From Theropithecus gelada (Eukaryota > Chordata > Mammalia > Primates > Cercopithecidae), in NCBI RefSeq assembly GCF_003255815.1, contig NW_020257756.1, forward strand, positions 780,210 to 844,209: 64,000 nucleotides of DNA. Direction: 5' to 3'. Shown piece by piece: positions 34,996-48,100 of this stretch; within the stretch, counting starts at the first letter, position 1, and every line of letters begins with the position of its first letter. Both the position numbers and the translations under genes were made by a program. A model generated the notes under the pieces. It was not told the DNA's origin. It saw only the letters and a list, made by a program, of their open reading frames with translations, and made no database searches.

Positions 34996-36404
34996 GTTAC
35001 ATGTGAGATTCAATTAATTCTGCTTTGGAGAAGGGAGTAAGAGAAAGCTAAATATAGGAAGAAAATATCTGGATCTTGAAGACTAAATAAAAGGGATACA
35101 GGACGGGGGAGGCTTTGGGGAGAAAATAATCTAGACACAGTAAGTAGCAGAAGGAAAGAAAAAGAATTGCAAAAGAAAACATGGTGTATTCAACTAATAC
35201 AGTAAGACTAAGTTGGCTGGAGGTGAGGCTAAATAATTAGGTGCACAACTAGGTTGTGAAATTTTGTAGGCTATGTTAAGTAGGGTGGACCTTCTCTTTA
35301 AGCTAATGGGGAATAGTTGAAGATTTAAACAAAATCTGAGTGCAGCTGTTAATAGAAGTAAACTGTTCCAGAAAAATAACTCTGATGGTAGGATAGGATG
35401 AATTGAGTAGGGAGTGACCTAGAATCAGTCACGGATGAGGACTGGGTTGTTCTACTGGGACGACATGAACTCAAACTAGAAGAAATCAGCGTGCATGGAA
35501 GGTGAGCATCAGCATTCTCTAAGCTGAGGAGAGGAATCTGGGAGCTCTGAGATTTGTGGGTGGTGGGACACTGAGAAAACTCCATTGAAGGGATTGTGAG
35601 GATGTATAGACAGTGGAAGTATCATCCAAAGAAAGAAAAATTTGTTATAATTGTCTTGATAATTGATCAGTTGGTGTCCCCAGTAAGGACTTTATTCCAC
35701 TTCTGATTTTGGAAAGATACATTTTAACATAAGACAATAGAAAAAAAAAAGAAAAAAGAAAAAAAGAAAACCTATCATGCCTAAAGAATCCAAATGGATA
35801 CAGAAAATAGTTTTTCTTATTTTCCTGGTTAAAATTCTATAGAATTGTATTATCTCCTCAATTTTAGCCTTTTATTCTAGAAGAATTACCACAAACTTCT
35901 TATATTAAGTCTCAGAACTATTTTCTAACATTGAATATTGTAGCTTAAACTTTCTGTTCAAAGAAAAATGTTGCAATTGTTATAGGCATGACTATTTTCA
36001 TAGGTAACTCTGAGAAACAGAAATAGACATGTTTGAAGATATTTGGTGTTCCTAGTTTAGGTTGGAGTCTGAAGCATTCTTGGTTAGAATCCATAACTCC
36101 TATACTCTGTGAAGGCCTTCATTGGCTAGCTGGGTGGAAAACAGGCTACAGGACAAAAAGATACCCATTTGCTGCTCTATTTCAAAGTTTCTATAGCTGT
36201 TCTGTAGAGTAGCCTATGGGGGCTCTCTTTAATGCCATTTTTTTCAGATCTCTCATGTAATTTTAGTATTGAATGGTTAATGGAAATGAAAGTAACAAAA
36301 TGCTGTTCTGAATTCAGTAAGACTTTTAAGTGAATTTATATGTTACTAAGAGCAATAGCATGTGCACACATTTGACGACACTAGTATTCTACATACCTGT
36401 GTGA
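34996..36404. other. Unassigned sequence
   Basis: A-rich run at 35739-35771. Otherwise nothing recognised. Confidence 0.4.
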
Positions 36405-36650
36405 TAGTAGCATTTATTCAGTTGTACATTTGATTTACCTTATCCCATTCAGTAACTCCATGGCTCTGAAAGGGTTTTTGACCCATGGGTTAGAAATGGA
36501 TTTGGCTCAACTTCCTTACTTTATAGATAAGGAAACGCGTTGAGTAACTTGTAACTTACAAGCAACTTACATGGGGGCTACTCAAGATTACACAGAGTTT
36601 TGAGGGCAGAGTGCGATCTGGAACTTGTGACCTTTAAATCAATTAATACA
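36405..36650 (-). mobile_element. MIR-like relic, antisense
   Basis: 'ttactttatagataaggaaac', 'gcaacttacatgggggctac' and 'cagagtgcgatctggaac' resemble a reversed MIR core. Diverged. Confidence 0.5.
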
Positions 36651-39600
36651 ATTCCAAAATACCCCAAAGCATTAATACCTGTTAACGCAAAGGCAAAGCT
36701 AACCTATAGTTCTTATGCTAAGTGGTATGATACATCAATTCCACTCTTCAGAAGGTAGTCTCGGACTTTAAACTTTCCGGTATATTTGACATATCGTAAT
36801 GGACCCGATATTGCTAGTGAATGTTACAAATTGTTTTCTTGATTTTCATTATTCAAAAAAATGTATAGGGTTTAGAATCTATATTTGATAAATTCTATCT
36901 GCTTATCTACATGCCTAAGGACTTGGTACCATGATTCAGTCTCTTTTACATTAGTTTTTCCTCCTTGAGAACAGGAAAGATGCAATAAAGAAAATAAAAG
37001 CCAGCATGGCTTGGCATCGAGGAAGAGGAACTGAGAAGGGTCAGAAGGGTACATGTTTAAGACGCTGAACCTATGTGTAGATGGCTGTGTTCCACCCATC
37101 CGCTGCAGGAGTGTATTTGAAGTGGCATAATAATTAGGTTCAAAAATTTACCCTCAGTGTGCCCTTCAAAGTAAAACCTTGACTTGAACCTTGGGGCAAT
37201 TCATTTCAATGGTTTTTCAATCTCTGTAGAATACAGCTGCAGATGGGAAATCTCAAAAGAACTGGTTTTCTCCCTTTTGAGAACTATAATGCATATTTTC
37301 TGGGTAGAGTGCTGGCAAAAGCAATTTCCCTTTTAATTTCATATCAGTTATTTCTTCTTTATGATTAAACTGATACTCAAAATTCTTATCAGACCTCATT
37401 TTTTCTGACCTCACATTATTATAATAATAATGCAATGTAGATTTTCTGAACTTACATCTTATTTTTACAAGATAAAGTATCTGGAGACAGAAATTTTAAG
37501 TTATATATACATTCCAAATACCGTGTATTGTTTTTTTCAAATGACAAAAAACAGGAAAATAAACACATTGCAGAATTAAAATGTAATATAGCTGTCACTT
37601 TATTATACATATCAAATATTTTTCTTTTCTTAGTTTGCAGATGAGTTTTGCAATTACTATGTTTGATTCAGTTGAAATAAAGGTTTGGATACTATTACCT
37701 TTAGAACCAAGTTAACACATAATTGCATATATACCAGACACCCCGTATTGTCAATTAAAATGACCTTAAATATTTTTAAGGGACATGGGTTTAAACAAAC
37801 AGCCACTTGCTGACACTTCAGCACTTTAGAAGCGTGTGAGAGAATGTAATGCTATGTTCTGGCACAAAGCCAGAATGTTTTGTTTTCTTACCAACATTTT
37901 ATTTCCTTGAACTCGAAAAGAAGTGACAGGTTATTTTGTCTGTAATGGTGGTTATTTTCAACTTCAAAAACTTTTCTGTGATCTTAAAACCTTATAATTT
38001 GTTCACAGTTACAAGCTAATACAAGCACTGAGCAGCATCTGTATGTAATTTTAGCTGAGAGATATAGCGGGAACTTTTAGTCTTTCCAAACTTATTTCAT
38101 TAGACATGTATTGTCTAGAACAAGTCTGCTGCAAGCATAGCACCGAGTTAGCTTACATCCAAATTAGTGTTGGAAATGTGGACGTGTGTGTTTTGGGGGG
38201 TCTTAAGTGGCATCCTACATCAGTCTCGTTCTCTGTTATGTGGAGAACCGGGAAGGAGGGAGGAAAGACAGAAACATTTGTAATAGAGCTTGTCATGCCA
38301 AGCTTTGTGGCAGTGCACTCCCATGTGCTACATCACTGAAATCTGAAGAAAACTCTCACCTCATTTTTGACACTAAAGCTTTTCAGTGTCTCCTTTGCTT
38401 GTTGCTATGATGCTCTCTTTTTGGGCTTTCCCTTCCCAGGGAAGTGACTGGCCCTCTCCAACTTCTCTTCTTCCTCCCAGGTACTTATTTCCCTGAAGTT
38501 TAACTGAAGCTTTCTAGAGATGTGGGATTTAATACAAAGTAGTCTTGGGAGAGGAAAAAAAAATATTGTGGGCAAGGCGTCTCTTTAGGGCTTCTCAGAC
38601 TACAGACAGACTGGTCCTGCCTACATGTAAGAAAAAAAAAATCACATGGATCATCCTGATGAAATGAAGGGTAGAAAATTTCAAAGAGAAAAAAATAGAG
38701 TTTGTTTGAAAAAGGGTAAAGAAAAATCAAACCGAATTCAGTGTTTTGTGGCAGTCCCAATTATTTAAAAAACTATGAAGTTAGGAGGTATGAAATTTTA
38801 TAATGAAATTAGAGATAGTCTATCGTTTATATGATTTTAGGGTAATTGTGGAGAATGTCAACTTAAATATCACAAATTGGAGAGAAATTATGGGAATTGC
38901 CTGAATTTTCCAAAAACTCTTCGCTTTCTTACATCCAATCTTTTTGTTATCAGCTGTGTTTTAACTGTGAAAAAAATGATGAAAGCAAACCTTACCTGAT
39001 AACATTATTAGACAAATTAATTAGGGAAAGTTTGGATGGAGAAGTTTCTTTGTAGAAGTCTAAAGGTGTGTCCTTATCACTTAAAAACAGACCAAGGATT
39101 CTGCTTGTTATTTTCTATGCGAGGTTCTTGCCCACTAGCAATAGGGACAGAGGCTGGGGTGCTTTGTGGTGGCAGCAAAATGCTGGCAGTGAAAAATATA
39201 TAACAATGCCTCTGTTTCCTGTTTCCAATTCTTGCAGCATAGAGCTGGAAAACAGAAAACGTGCTGCCCTGAATAATTCAACTTTTAAATCTATTGGTGG
39301 TTCAAGACAATTTTGATTTGCTTTTCTTCAACATTATATTCCTTGCCTAGTTTTCATCCCAAGGTTTTTGGCTTTTCTTCCTCCTCTGCTTTAAGTTTTA
39401 TTGATTTTTAAGAATCAGTGTGATGATCTGCTTTAGAAATATTAAGCAGGACTATCTAGTCAGAAATAAGAAACAGAAAGATATTAAAAAATGCCAAATC
39501 TAAAATAAGAAAAAGTCAGCATGAATTTTACAAGGCTTTATGGTTTTATGATGACTCTGTTATCCCACTCTAATGTTTTAAGAGAGTTTTAAAGCTGTAT

Positions 39601-39851
39601 TCTTGTCCACAATCTCTTTTGTAGATAATGAGCTTGACATGCTTTAAATATTTACAGTGGGACTCCAGCATGTTACAGAAAACAAGTCAGCTAGCATATG
39701 GGCTATGAAGCTAGAATCTTCATTAGTGTCACACATGGTGATAGAGTGGAAATAAACAGTCTAAAATAGGCAAGCCTGGTGAGGCTGGATCAGCTAACTG
39801 ATGATAAACTTTCACATGTGTCTTACCAATATGTGCTTTAATATGTATCTT
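36651..39851. other. Longest stretch without a recognised feature
   Basis: About 3.2 kb of AT-rich sequence in which I recognise neither genes nor repeats. Open frames at 38106-38339 and 38207-38410 are short and overlap in different frames, which fits chance. Being repeat-poor next to dense repeat clusters, it is a candidate for conserved non-coding sequence. Confidence 0.4.
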
Positions 39852-39865
39852 TGTGTTTTCTTTTT

Positions 39866-40169
39866 CTTTCTTTTTTTTTTTTTTTGAGACGGAGTCTTGC
39901 TCTGTAGCCCAGGCTGGAGTGCAGTGGCCGGATCTCAGCTCACTGCAAGCTCCGCCTCCCGGGTTGACGCCATTCTCCTGCCTCAGCCTCCTGAGTAGCT
40001 GGGACTACAGGCGCCTGCCACCGCGCCCGGCTAATTTTTTCTATTTTTTTTAGTAGAGACGGGGTTTCACCGTGTTAGCCAGGATGGTCTCGATCTCCTG
40101 ACCTCGTGATCCGCCCATCTCGGCCTCCTAAAGTGCTGGGATTACAGGCTTGAGCCACCGCGCCTGGCC
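39866..40169 (-). mobile_element. AluY, Old World monkey type, antisense
   Basis: Full-length and little diverged, with the cercopithecid variants 'gccggatctcagctcactg' and 'caggcttgagccaccgcg'. Perfect 14-bp target duplication tgtgttttcttttt at 39852-39865 and 40170-40183. This is one of the youngest insertions here. Confidence 0.95.
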
Positions 40170-40284
40170 TGTGTTTTCTTTTTATTTAAAAAAATTTTTT
40201 TGTTTAAACAGCATGAAAATGTTAATAAAAAGAATATAAACAGAAAAATAATATTCAAGTTACTACTTTCCTAATAAAACTTTT

Positions 40285-40338
40285 ATTTCCTTTCTCTCTT
40301 TCTCTCTTTCTCCCTCCCTTTTCCCTCTCTTGCACGCA

Positions 40339-40384
<46 letters not shown>
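40285..40384. repeat. Composite (TC)n-(CA)n microsatellite
   Basis: A pyrimidine-rich tract with tctc units leads into a pure (CT)n and then a (CA)n array of about 15 units. Confidence 0.95.
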
Positions 40385-40385
<1 letters not shown>

Positions 40386-40890
40386 CTAATATTGTCCTTG
40401 CTGGCCTTCATTCTCCCCTCCTTTAAACAGGTTTTCCCCCACATGATAGAGAACATGACGGGTAGCAGCAGCTCCGAGGTTGTAAACATGACAACTTCAT
40501 GACTGAGCAAAGACAGGGCTTCTCTCTGCCTTATTCCATATATAATATTCCTATGGAATAGTTCTGATTAACCACATCTGAGTCTTATTCCTATCCTTGA
40601 CACCAATCCCTGATGCTAACACAACAGGCTACTGTTGAGGTGGTGAGGCTTGTTCATGTGTCTACAACTGGCAGCCTCACTGGCTTCAAATAGTTGGAGC
40701 AGGGAAGAACCAGTTCCCCAAAAGAAGGGAGTTGCATTTACTAGAGGAAGGAGAAAGAGACATGTTCAGCGGACAAAAATGTAGATGGCCACTATATGGA
40801 AAATTAAGGATATAGTGAGAAAATGAGAATTGCTGGATATGCCGTTTTCCAAGAACTGGTCATAGAATTTCCAGCAGAAAACGACAATAT
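40385..40890. other. Unassigned sequence
   Basis: No gene or repeat recognised. Confidence 0.4.
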
Positions 40891-41010
40891 GTTTATTATT
40901 TATTCAATTGATATTTATTAAGTGTCTACAACTGTAACCTTTTATGTACAGTTTCTTCTTTGCTGTGATATAGGAGTGAGCAGTAGCTAAAACTCAAATT
41001 CAAACCCCTT
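40891..41010 (-). mobile_element. L2 3' end relic, antisense
   Basis: 'tattcaattgatatttattaag' and 'gatataggagtgagcagtag' resemble the reversed L2 terminus. Confidence 0.5.
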
Positions 41011-41840
41011 GCCCGGGTGGAGTGGTTTATGAATGCTTCTTGTGACTTTTAGAATGTCCTCACTGAAGCCACATGTGGTTGTTTCTGTAATTCTGAATTC
41101 TCTAATTCATCTGAGGGCCCTGCTGCTGACACCACAACATCACGGTCACAGCTGCCCTGTTGGTCCCACTTCCTCTGCCTGTACACACACTGACTCCACA
41201 CACTTTATCGCTCGGTCCCTCATGACACTCATACAGGCTGACTGCTATGACTTGGATTTGTCATCTTCTCTTTGGTATCATGCCCATATTCTCATGCTTG
41301 TCAATACTTTCTCTTTTCCATCACTTTCATCTTCAACTTAGGTAAGAAATAGCCTTCTTGTCTCCAATGAAGTAACTCCTAACCAGCTCCCAAATAGTAT
41401 CCCTTGCAATTTTCCAGAGATAAAAACACTTTATTAGGCTCAGTTTTTAAAAATTCTTCACCCGAGGCTTCTAAAGCCATTGTTGGGTGCTGGTATTTTC
41501 ACTATTGTTTGATTCCTTGAGTTCATCCCTGACATACTTCTGCTAGTGCCCCAGTACAGTCCTAGTTCTTCCACACTGCTCACTCAGGTCCATCTCAAGA
41601 CCTCACTCCCTACAGAGTGGGAGGTTTGTTTGACCCTGTATTTGTTCAAGGGTCTCAGAAACTTCTCTCAAGTGGGCTTTTTGAGTTTGCATGCAACTAG
41701 AATCTTCCAAGTTCTTGTTTTTATTCCTTGATATGTTGGAAATTTACAGTGAATGTACATTTTGGGCTTTGTCTGATGCCCATGCTGCACAGCTATAACA
41801 TAAAACAGAATGAAATAAGATCAAAACCAAAAGAATACAG
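41011..41840. other. Unassigned sequence
   Basis: A 102-codon open frame at 41033-41341 shows no recognisable domain. No repeat recognised. Confidence 0.4.
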
Positions 41841-42000
41841 AAAAGGTCAAGGGAATGCAGGGTAAGGACTAACTGATTCCAACTGTGGAAATCAGGTAAC
41901 AATTTTAAGAAGAGGTGATATTTGAGCTGAGCTTTGAAGGGTGGGTTGGATTTTGATTAGGGGTATGGAAACACTTCAGACTGAGAGACTGACATAGATA
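41841..42000 (-). mobile_element. L2 relic, antisense
   Basis: 'gaagaggtgatatttgagctg' and 'agctttgaagggtgggttgg' correspond to the reversed L2 segment coding near the ORF2 end. Confidence 0.5.
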
Positions 42001-42250
42001 GATAGTTGTGACATCCATGGCCAGTTTGGGGAATAAAATTGCATGGTCACAGAACTTTGGGGGAACGAAGTGCATTCCTAAAGATCCTTTAAAATGTTCG
42101 CTTTCAAAGTGGCTCCTAATACTATTCAAAATGCTTTTTGGTTGTAAAATGAATGAAAGGAAAAGATTATTTAAAACCATATATGAATACTGAAGAGTTC
42201 AGCCTTAATTGGGAGAGGCCAGGTATCTGAGCAAGTAAGCAATATTTTCT

Positions 42251-42564
42251 TTTCTGGGTTTTTTTGTTTGTTTGTTTTTGTTTTTGTTTTTGAGATGGAG
42301 TCTCACTTTTGTCACCCAGGCTGAAGCGCAGTGGTGTGATCATGGCTTACTGCAGCCTCGAAATTCTGACCTCAGGGATTCTCCGACCTCAGCATCCCGA
42401 GTAGCTGAGACTACAGGCCTGGTTAATTTTCTTTGAATTTTTGTACAGATGCATTGTTACCATGTTTCCCAGGCTGGTCTCGAACTCCTGGGTTCAACTC
42501 CTGCCCCCCTTGGCCTCTCAACATGCTGGGATTACAGACGTGAGTCACCGTGCCTCACCTGGAG
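42251..42564 (-). mobile_element. AluJ-like, antisense
   Basis: Old antisense Alu with a (gtttt)n-like head, many substitutions and a small internal deletion. The 12-bp target duplication gcaatattttct is at 42239-42250 and 42565-42576. Confidence 0.93.
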
Positions 42565-42576
42565 GCAATATTTTCT

Positions 42577-43464
42577 AAAAAAATATTTACAGCAATGAAA
42601 ATGTTGCATAAAGAGCTGCTAGACTGGGGATGAGGAGACCATCCAAGAAACTACTGCAAATTAAGAAGAAAGCAGTTGGTTAAACAGGCTGAATTCAAAG
42701 AGAACTGATCAGAAAATAATTTTGGAGGTCAGTGGGAGGAAAATGACTGCTGTTTGATGGAAGCTGCTGTTGTTATCTGGCTGCTCGGGCCTTCTGTAGG
42801 GCAGATGCCCAAATGCTGCTCTTTCTTTGATGCAGGCTCTTTTTGGATTATCTCTGAGATACACATCCAAAGGCTGTGGGGACTTCTACATTACCATTCT
42901 CTGTCATAGGTGATATTCTCTCTACCTTACTTTGCAGGGCAACCTTCAATTTTTCAGGCCTCTGTCTTGGAGGTAGACCCTACAAAACCTTTCTCTCTTG
43001 GCCCCCCCGCATTCAGACTGTTCCACGTGAGAGCCACATACCTAGACCGTCTGCTCTCCAAACTCCATGGATTTATTAGGTTCTCTCAAAGACCATCACG
43101 CTTCATTCTTGAAATAGCCTTGGATGATCTAAATAGTTTATGAAGCTTAGAAAGAATCCAGCTAGAGAATGAGATGCCACCTGAATTTTCCAACCAATCT
43201 ATCCAAAGATTCCCCTTTGCTCTCTATCACTGGAGATGCATCCTGCAAATTCCCTTAGAAGGAACTTCTCTCCAAAGAATCTTAGGTGATTGCTTGTCAC
43301 GTAGTAATATTTAGCAACCATTACTTTTTCTGTGTTTAGTATTCTTTGAAGTTCTTCGTGTGTGGTGGTGTTTGCTCCTTATTCCTTTCATATTATAACA
43401 TTGGGGAATAATGAAGAGTATTAAGAATTAATAATTTCTCCCAAATATCTGAGTTAAAAATATA
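42577..43464. other. Unassigned sequence
   Basis: No gene or repeat recognised. Overlapping frames at 42876-43143 are probably chance. Confidence 0.4.
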
Positions 43465-43685
43465 TCCTCTACCTAAGTGATATCTGCACTCTCATGTATA
43501 TTGCATTGCTATTCACAATGGCCAAGATTTGGAAGCAACCTGTGTCCATCAATAGATGAATGGTTAAATAAAATGTTGCACTTATACACAATGGAGTACT
43601 ATTCATCCATAAAAAGGAATGAGATTCAGTCATTTGCAACGACATGGACAGAACTGAAGGTCATTATGTTACATGAAATAAACCA
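43465..43685 (+). mobile_element. L1 ORF2 C-terminal fragment
   Basis: 'tgcactctcatgtatattgc', 'gtccatcaatagatgaatgg' and 'gagattcagtcatttgcaac' match the ORF2 end of an older primate L1. There is no 3' UTR or poly(A), so its 3' side was lost, joining it directly to L2-like sequence. Confidence 0.85.
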
Positions 43686-44090
43686 TCCTTTTACTGACTG
43701 GATGTCTCTCTTTTTGCCCAAGACCAGTCCATCTACCACTTCACAGGTTACCATCCTTACTCCTGTTTCGTTCCTAAAACTTCAACTGCTCCCTCTCTAC
43801 TGGTTCTATTCCATTGGCTTTTAAATATTCTCAAGACACTTTTATCTTTAAAAAGTTCTTCAACCATATGTCTCCCAGAGCTCATGCTCTCACCATAACT
43901 CAGTTACTGAAATACGTGTCTGTGCTCATTGTATCAACCTGCGTCGCTTCCCGGTGCATAATCTACTCATTTCGCACTAAAGGGTCCACTAACGTCATGG
44001 ATGACTCTCTTTTTGTGAAATCCAGTAGATATTATCACTCTTCCCCTCTTTATTTTACCTCTTCCCCATTGTTAGTTGACTAATGTTGTC
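43686..44090 (+). mobile_element. L2-like relic, reverse-transcriptase region
   Basis: 'ctaaagggtccactaacgtc' and 'gtgaaatccagtagatatt' resemble the L2 segment 'gctaaggtcaccaatgacc...aaatccagtgg' upstream of the RT core. Weak match. Confidence 0.4.
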
Positions 44091-44931
44091 CTTTCAGAAA
44101 TACTCTGGCTCTTAAGTAATCCAATTTTAACTCCTATTTTAACCTTTTCCCCAAGTTTTTAAAGATAGCATCTTAAAATGAACCATCCTAGCAGCTTTAA
44201 TGAAACAACAAGCTGGAAGAATTTTTTTTCCATATTCCAGTGTGATAAACCAATCCCACAGAGGTAGGTATATCCTCATATGTGTTCCCATATTTAAAAC
44301 AAAGAGAGAGAGAGAAACAGGGAGAAAGAGCGGAAGTGGGGATCACAAATAGATATCCTCAATATGCTCCATTTAGGAGGTGCTCTGGAAAAAACAAAAC
44401 CCTGACTACCGTATGAAATCAAAACAGAGACACAGTAAGAGAGAGAGAGGATTTAAGTAAATTCACATGTGGGATTTTGTAACAAAAGTTGCAGAATCAT
44501 GGCTGCTAGTTCTTACTGACAGATGTGGTTTGGGCTCTCTACTCCTCCTACCTTCACTATAGCTTACATTAGATGAGAAAAAGCACAAATAAGAATAATC
44601 AATAAATATTTTGATGCAGTGAGGTCTGATCCAGAATCATGGTGAGCCACTCTAAAATAGATGACTGAGCCTGCCGCTCCTTATCTTGTATTTATTCAAG
44701 GAAATGGGAATCTAGGTATTTTCAATGTTTACAGGTTTATATGGCCCAAGCTCAGTGTGTCTGTGAAAACTTCTGTTTTCTTCTGGAAGAATCAAGAAAA
44801 GATGATTTGAGAGATGATAATATCTGGTCTGCGCTGAAGCAACATTTCTATTTTGTATACAAACAATCTTTGTGTATTATTCGTAGTATCATCTCAAAGG
44901 ACAGGGAAAGTTACAATAGCACTTATTCGTA
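44091..44931. other. Unassigned sequence with purine-rich runs
   Basis: A gaga-rich run at 44303-44333. Nothing else recognised. Confidence 0.4.
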
Positions 44932-44945
44932 AAAAACCATGAAAG

Positions 44946-45101
44946 CAGGCTTCTCTCCTGCCGCCCCTCCCCCGCGCGTGGGCCCAGAGGAGCGGACCCG
45001 CCTGGCTCCCCTCCCCGGCACCGAAGGGCGGGCGGAGTGCCCTGAGGAGGCAGGGATGGGAGGGCTGGGCCCACCGTGGGCCGACCCACAGGGGGGCTAA
45101 G
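44946..45101 (+). promoter_or_regulatory. CpG-rich 5' UTR carried by the THAP12 retrocopy
   Basis: About 155 GC-rich bases with many CpG sites stand between the upstream target duplication and the retrocopy ATG, in AT-rich surroundings. This is the parental 5' UTR brought in through mRNA. Promoter activity is not shown. Confidence 0.8.
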
Positions 45102-48100
45102 ATGCCGAACTTGGGCGCTGCCCTCAACTGCGCGCGGAGGAGCACACAGTCCGACCGGGTCTTCTTCAGGTTCCGGCGGGACCCGGCCAGATGCCAGAAG
45201 TGGGTGGAGAATTGTAGGAGTGCAGACTTAGAAGATAAAACACCTGATCAGCTAAATAAAGATTATCGATGGTGTGCCAAACATTTTGCGACCTCTATGA
45301 TCTGTAGAACGAGTCCTTATAGGACAGTTCTTTGAGATAATGCAATACCAACAATATTCGATCTTACCAGTCATTTGAACAACCCACATAGTAGACACAG
45401 AAAACAAATAAAAGAACTGAGTGAAGACGAAATCAGGACACTGAAACAGAAAAAAATTGATGAAACTTCTGAGCAGGAACAAAAACATAAAGAAACCAAC
45501 AATAGCAATGCTCAGAACCCCAGTGAAGAAGGGGGTGAAGGGCAAGATGAGGACATTTTACCTCTAACCCTTGAAGAGAAGGAAAACAAAGAATACCTAA
45601 AATCTCTATTTGAAATGTTGATTCTGATGGGAAAACAAAACATACTTCTGAATGAACATGAGGCTGATGAAATCCCAGAAGGTCTCTTTACTCCAGATAA
45701 CTTTCAAGCGCTGCTGGAGTGCCGGATAAATTCTGGTGAAGAGGTTCTGAGAAAGCAGTTTGAGACAATAGCAGTTAAAACGTTGTTTTGTTCCAAAACA
45801 CAGCAGAGGCAGTTCCAGAGATCTGTGAGAGCTGTATTCGGGAAGAAACTCTCAGAGAAGTGAGAGATTCACACTTCTTTTCCATGATCGTTGACGACGT
45901 AGTGGACATAGCAGGGTAAGAGCACCTACCTGTGTTGGTGAGGTTTGTTGATGAATCTCATAACCTAAAAGAGGAATTTGTAGGCTTCCTGCCTTATGAA
46001 GCTGAAGCAGAAATTTTGGCTGTGAAATTTCACACTATGATAACTGAGAAGTGGGGATTAAATATGAAGTATTGTCGTAACCAGGCTTACATTGTGTCTA
46101 GTGGATTTTCTTCCAAAATGAAAATTGTTGCTTCCAGACTATTAGAGAAATATCCCCAAGCTATCTACACAATCTGCGCTTCCTGTGCCAAATATGTGGT
46201 TGGCAAAATCAGTACCTGTTATGGGAGTATCCGTTGCATTAGGAACAATTGAGGAAGTGTGTTTTTTCATCGATCACCACAATTACTTTTAGAACTTGAC
46301 AGTGTAATTTCTGTTTTGTTTTTTTTTTTCTTTTTTTCCAGAACAGTAAAGAAAGGGGTAAAGAACTGAAGGAAATCTGCCATTATCAGTGGACAGGCAG
46401 GCATGATGCTTTTGAAATTTTAGTGGAACTCCTGCAAGCACTTGTTTTAGGTTTAGATGGTATAAATAGTGACACAAATATTAGATGGAATAACTGTATA
46501 GCTGGCCGACCATTTGTACTCTGTAGTGCAGTAACAGATTTTGATTTCATTGTTACTATTGTTGTTCCTAAAAATGTCCTATTTTTTACAAGAGCCTTTG
46601 GGAAAAACCTCCAGGGGCAAACTTCTGATGTCTTCTTTGCAGCCGGTGGCTTGACTGCAGTATTGCATTCACTCAACAAGTGATGGAAAATATTGAAGTT
46701 TATCATGAATTTTGGTTTGAGGAAGCCACAAATTTGGCAACCAAACTTGATATTCAAATGAAACTCCCTGGGAAATTCCGCAGAGCTCACCAGGGTACTT
46801 GGAATCTCAGCTAACCTCTGAGAGTTACTATAAAGAAACCCTAAGTGTCCCAACAGTGGAGCACATTATTCAGGAACTTAAAGATATATTCTCAGAACAG
46901 CACCTTAAAGCTCTTAAATGCTTATTTCTGGTACCCTCAGTCATGTGACAACTCAAATTCAATACGTTGGAGGAACACCATGCTGACCTGTATGGTAGTG
47001 ACTTACCCAATCCTGACACGTTCTCAGCGGAGCTTCGTTTTTGGAGAATCAAATGGAAACACAGGAGGAAAAATAGGTATGAAAATGAATGAAAGCGTCT
47101 TAAAGCCTATTTGGGGAACACTTTGACAGGCTAAAGATCAAGTAACTTGGCTTTGCTTAACATAAATTTTGATATAAAACACGACCTGGATTTAAGGGTG
47201 GACACATATGTTAAACTCTATACAAGTAAGTCAGAGCTTCCCACAGATAATTCAGAAACCTTGGAAAATACCTGAGAGACTTTTAAAAATAGGTTTTCTT
47301 GGCCGGACGCGGTGGCCTCTGGATAATCTACCTGTTAAATGGTCCCTGTTTGAACTCTCATGCTTTGAGGACCTATCTGTTCCTCCAGAAGAGAACATTG
47401 AAAGTCCCATGTTTCCTTCTGCGTGATCTTTGCTGGTGGCACTCTGGAATTGGTTTGGTTAAGTCATTTTAGACATAGCATTTATTATCACTGTGAATCT
47501 CTACTTGTTGGGTCTTATGAATTCTTTGAAGAAATATATTTTGAAGAGGTATGGGAGGAAGGAATACATTTTATAAAATGTTATAGTGAAGCCCACAATT
47601 GACCTTTGACTAATAGGAGTTTTAAGTATGTTAAAAATCTATACTGGACAGTTACAAGAAATTACCAGAGAAAAGCTTGTGAGCTCATCAAACAAGGACT
47701 TCAGTGTAGATTTTGTCTTTCTCAAATGAGCTTAAAGGAACAAACAAAAGTTAAAGTTTGAATGGAAGAGCCTGTTGTTTTTCCACATCTCATTGTTGCT
47801 GTTTACATTCCTTTGTGGAGCCTACATATTCCTAAGCTTTTTAGCAGGTATATGTTGAACACTTGTGTTTCAAGCTGAAGACAGAATCGGAGGCCATGGA
47901 TACTGACAACTGATTTGTCTGTTTTTTTTTTTTTTTTTTCTGTGTTTTTCCATGACTCTTATCTACTGCCTCATCTTGATTTATAATCAAAACCTGGAAA
48001 ACCTACAAAAATAAGTGTTGAGGTTTATCTAGAAAAATATGGAAAATATTGCTGTTATTTTTGGTGAAGAAAATCTATTTTGTATAGTTTATTTCAATCT

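Noticed and set aside
44889..45145. GC-rich minus-strand frames opposite the THAP12 retrocopy start
   Set aside because: They lie opposite the CpG-rich 5' UTR and are open because of composition.
46289..46853. Long minus-strand frames across the THAP12 retrocopy
   Set aside because: Shadows of the parental coding sequence on the other strand.
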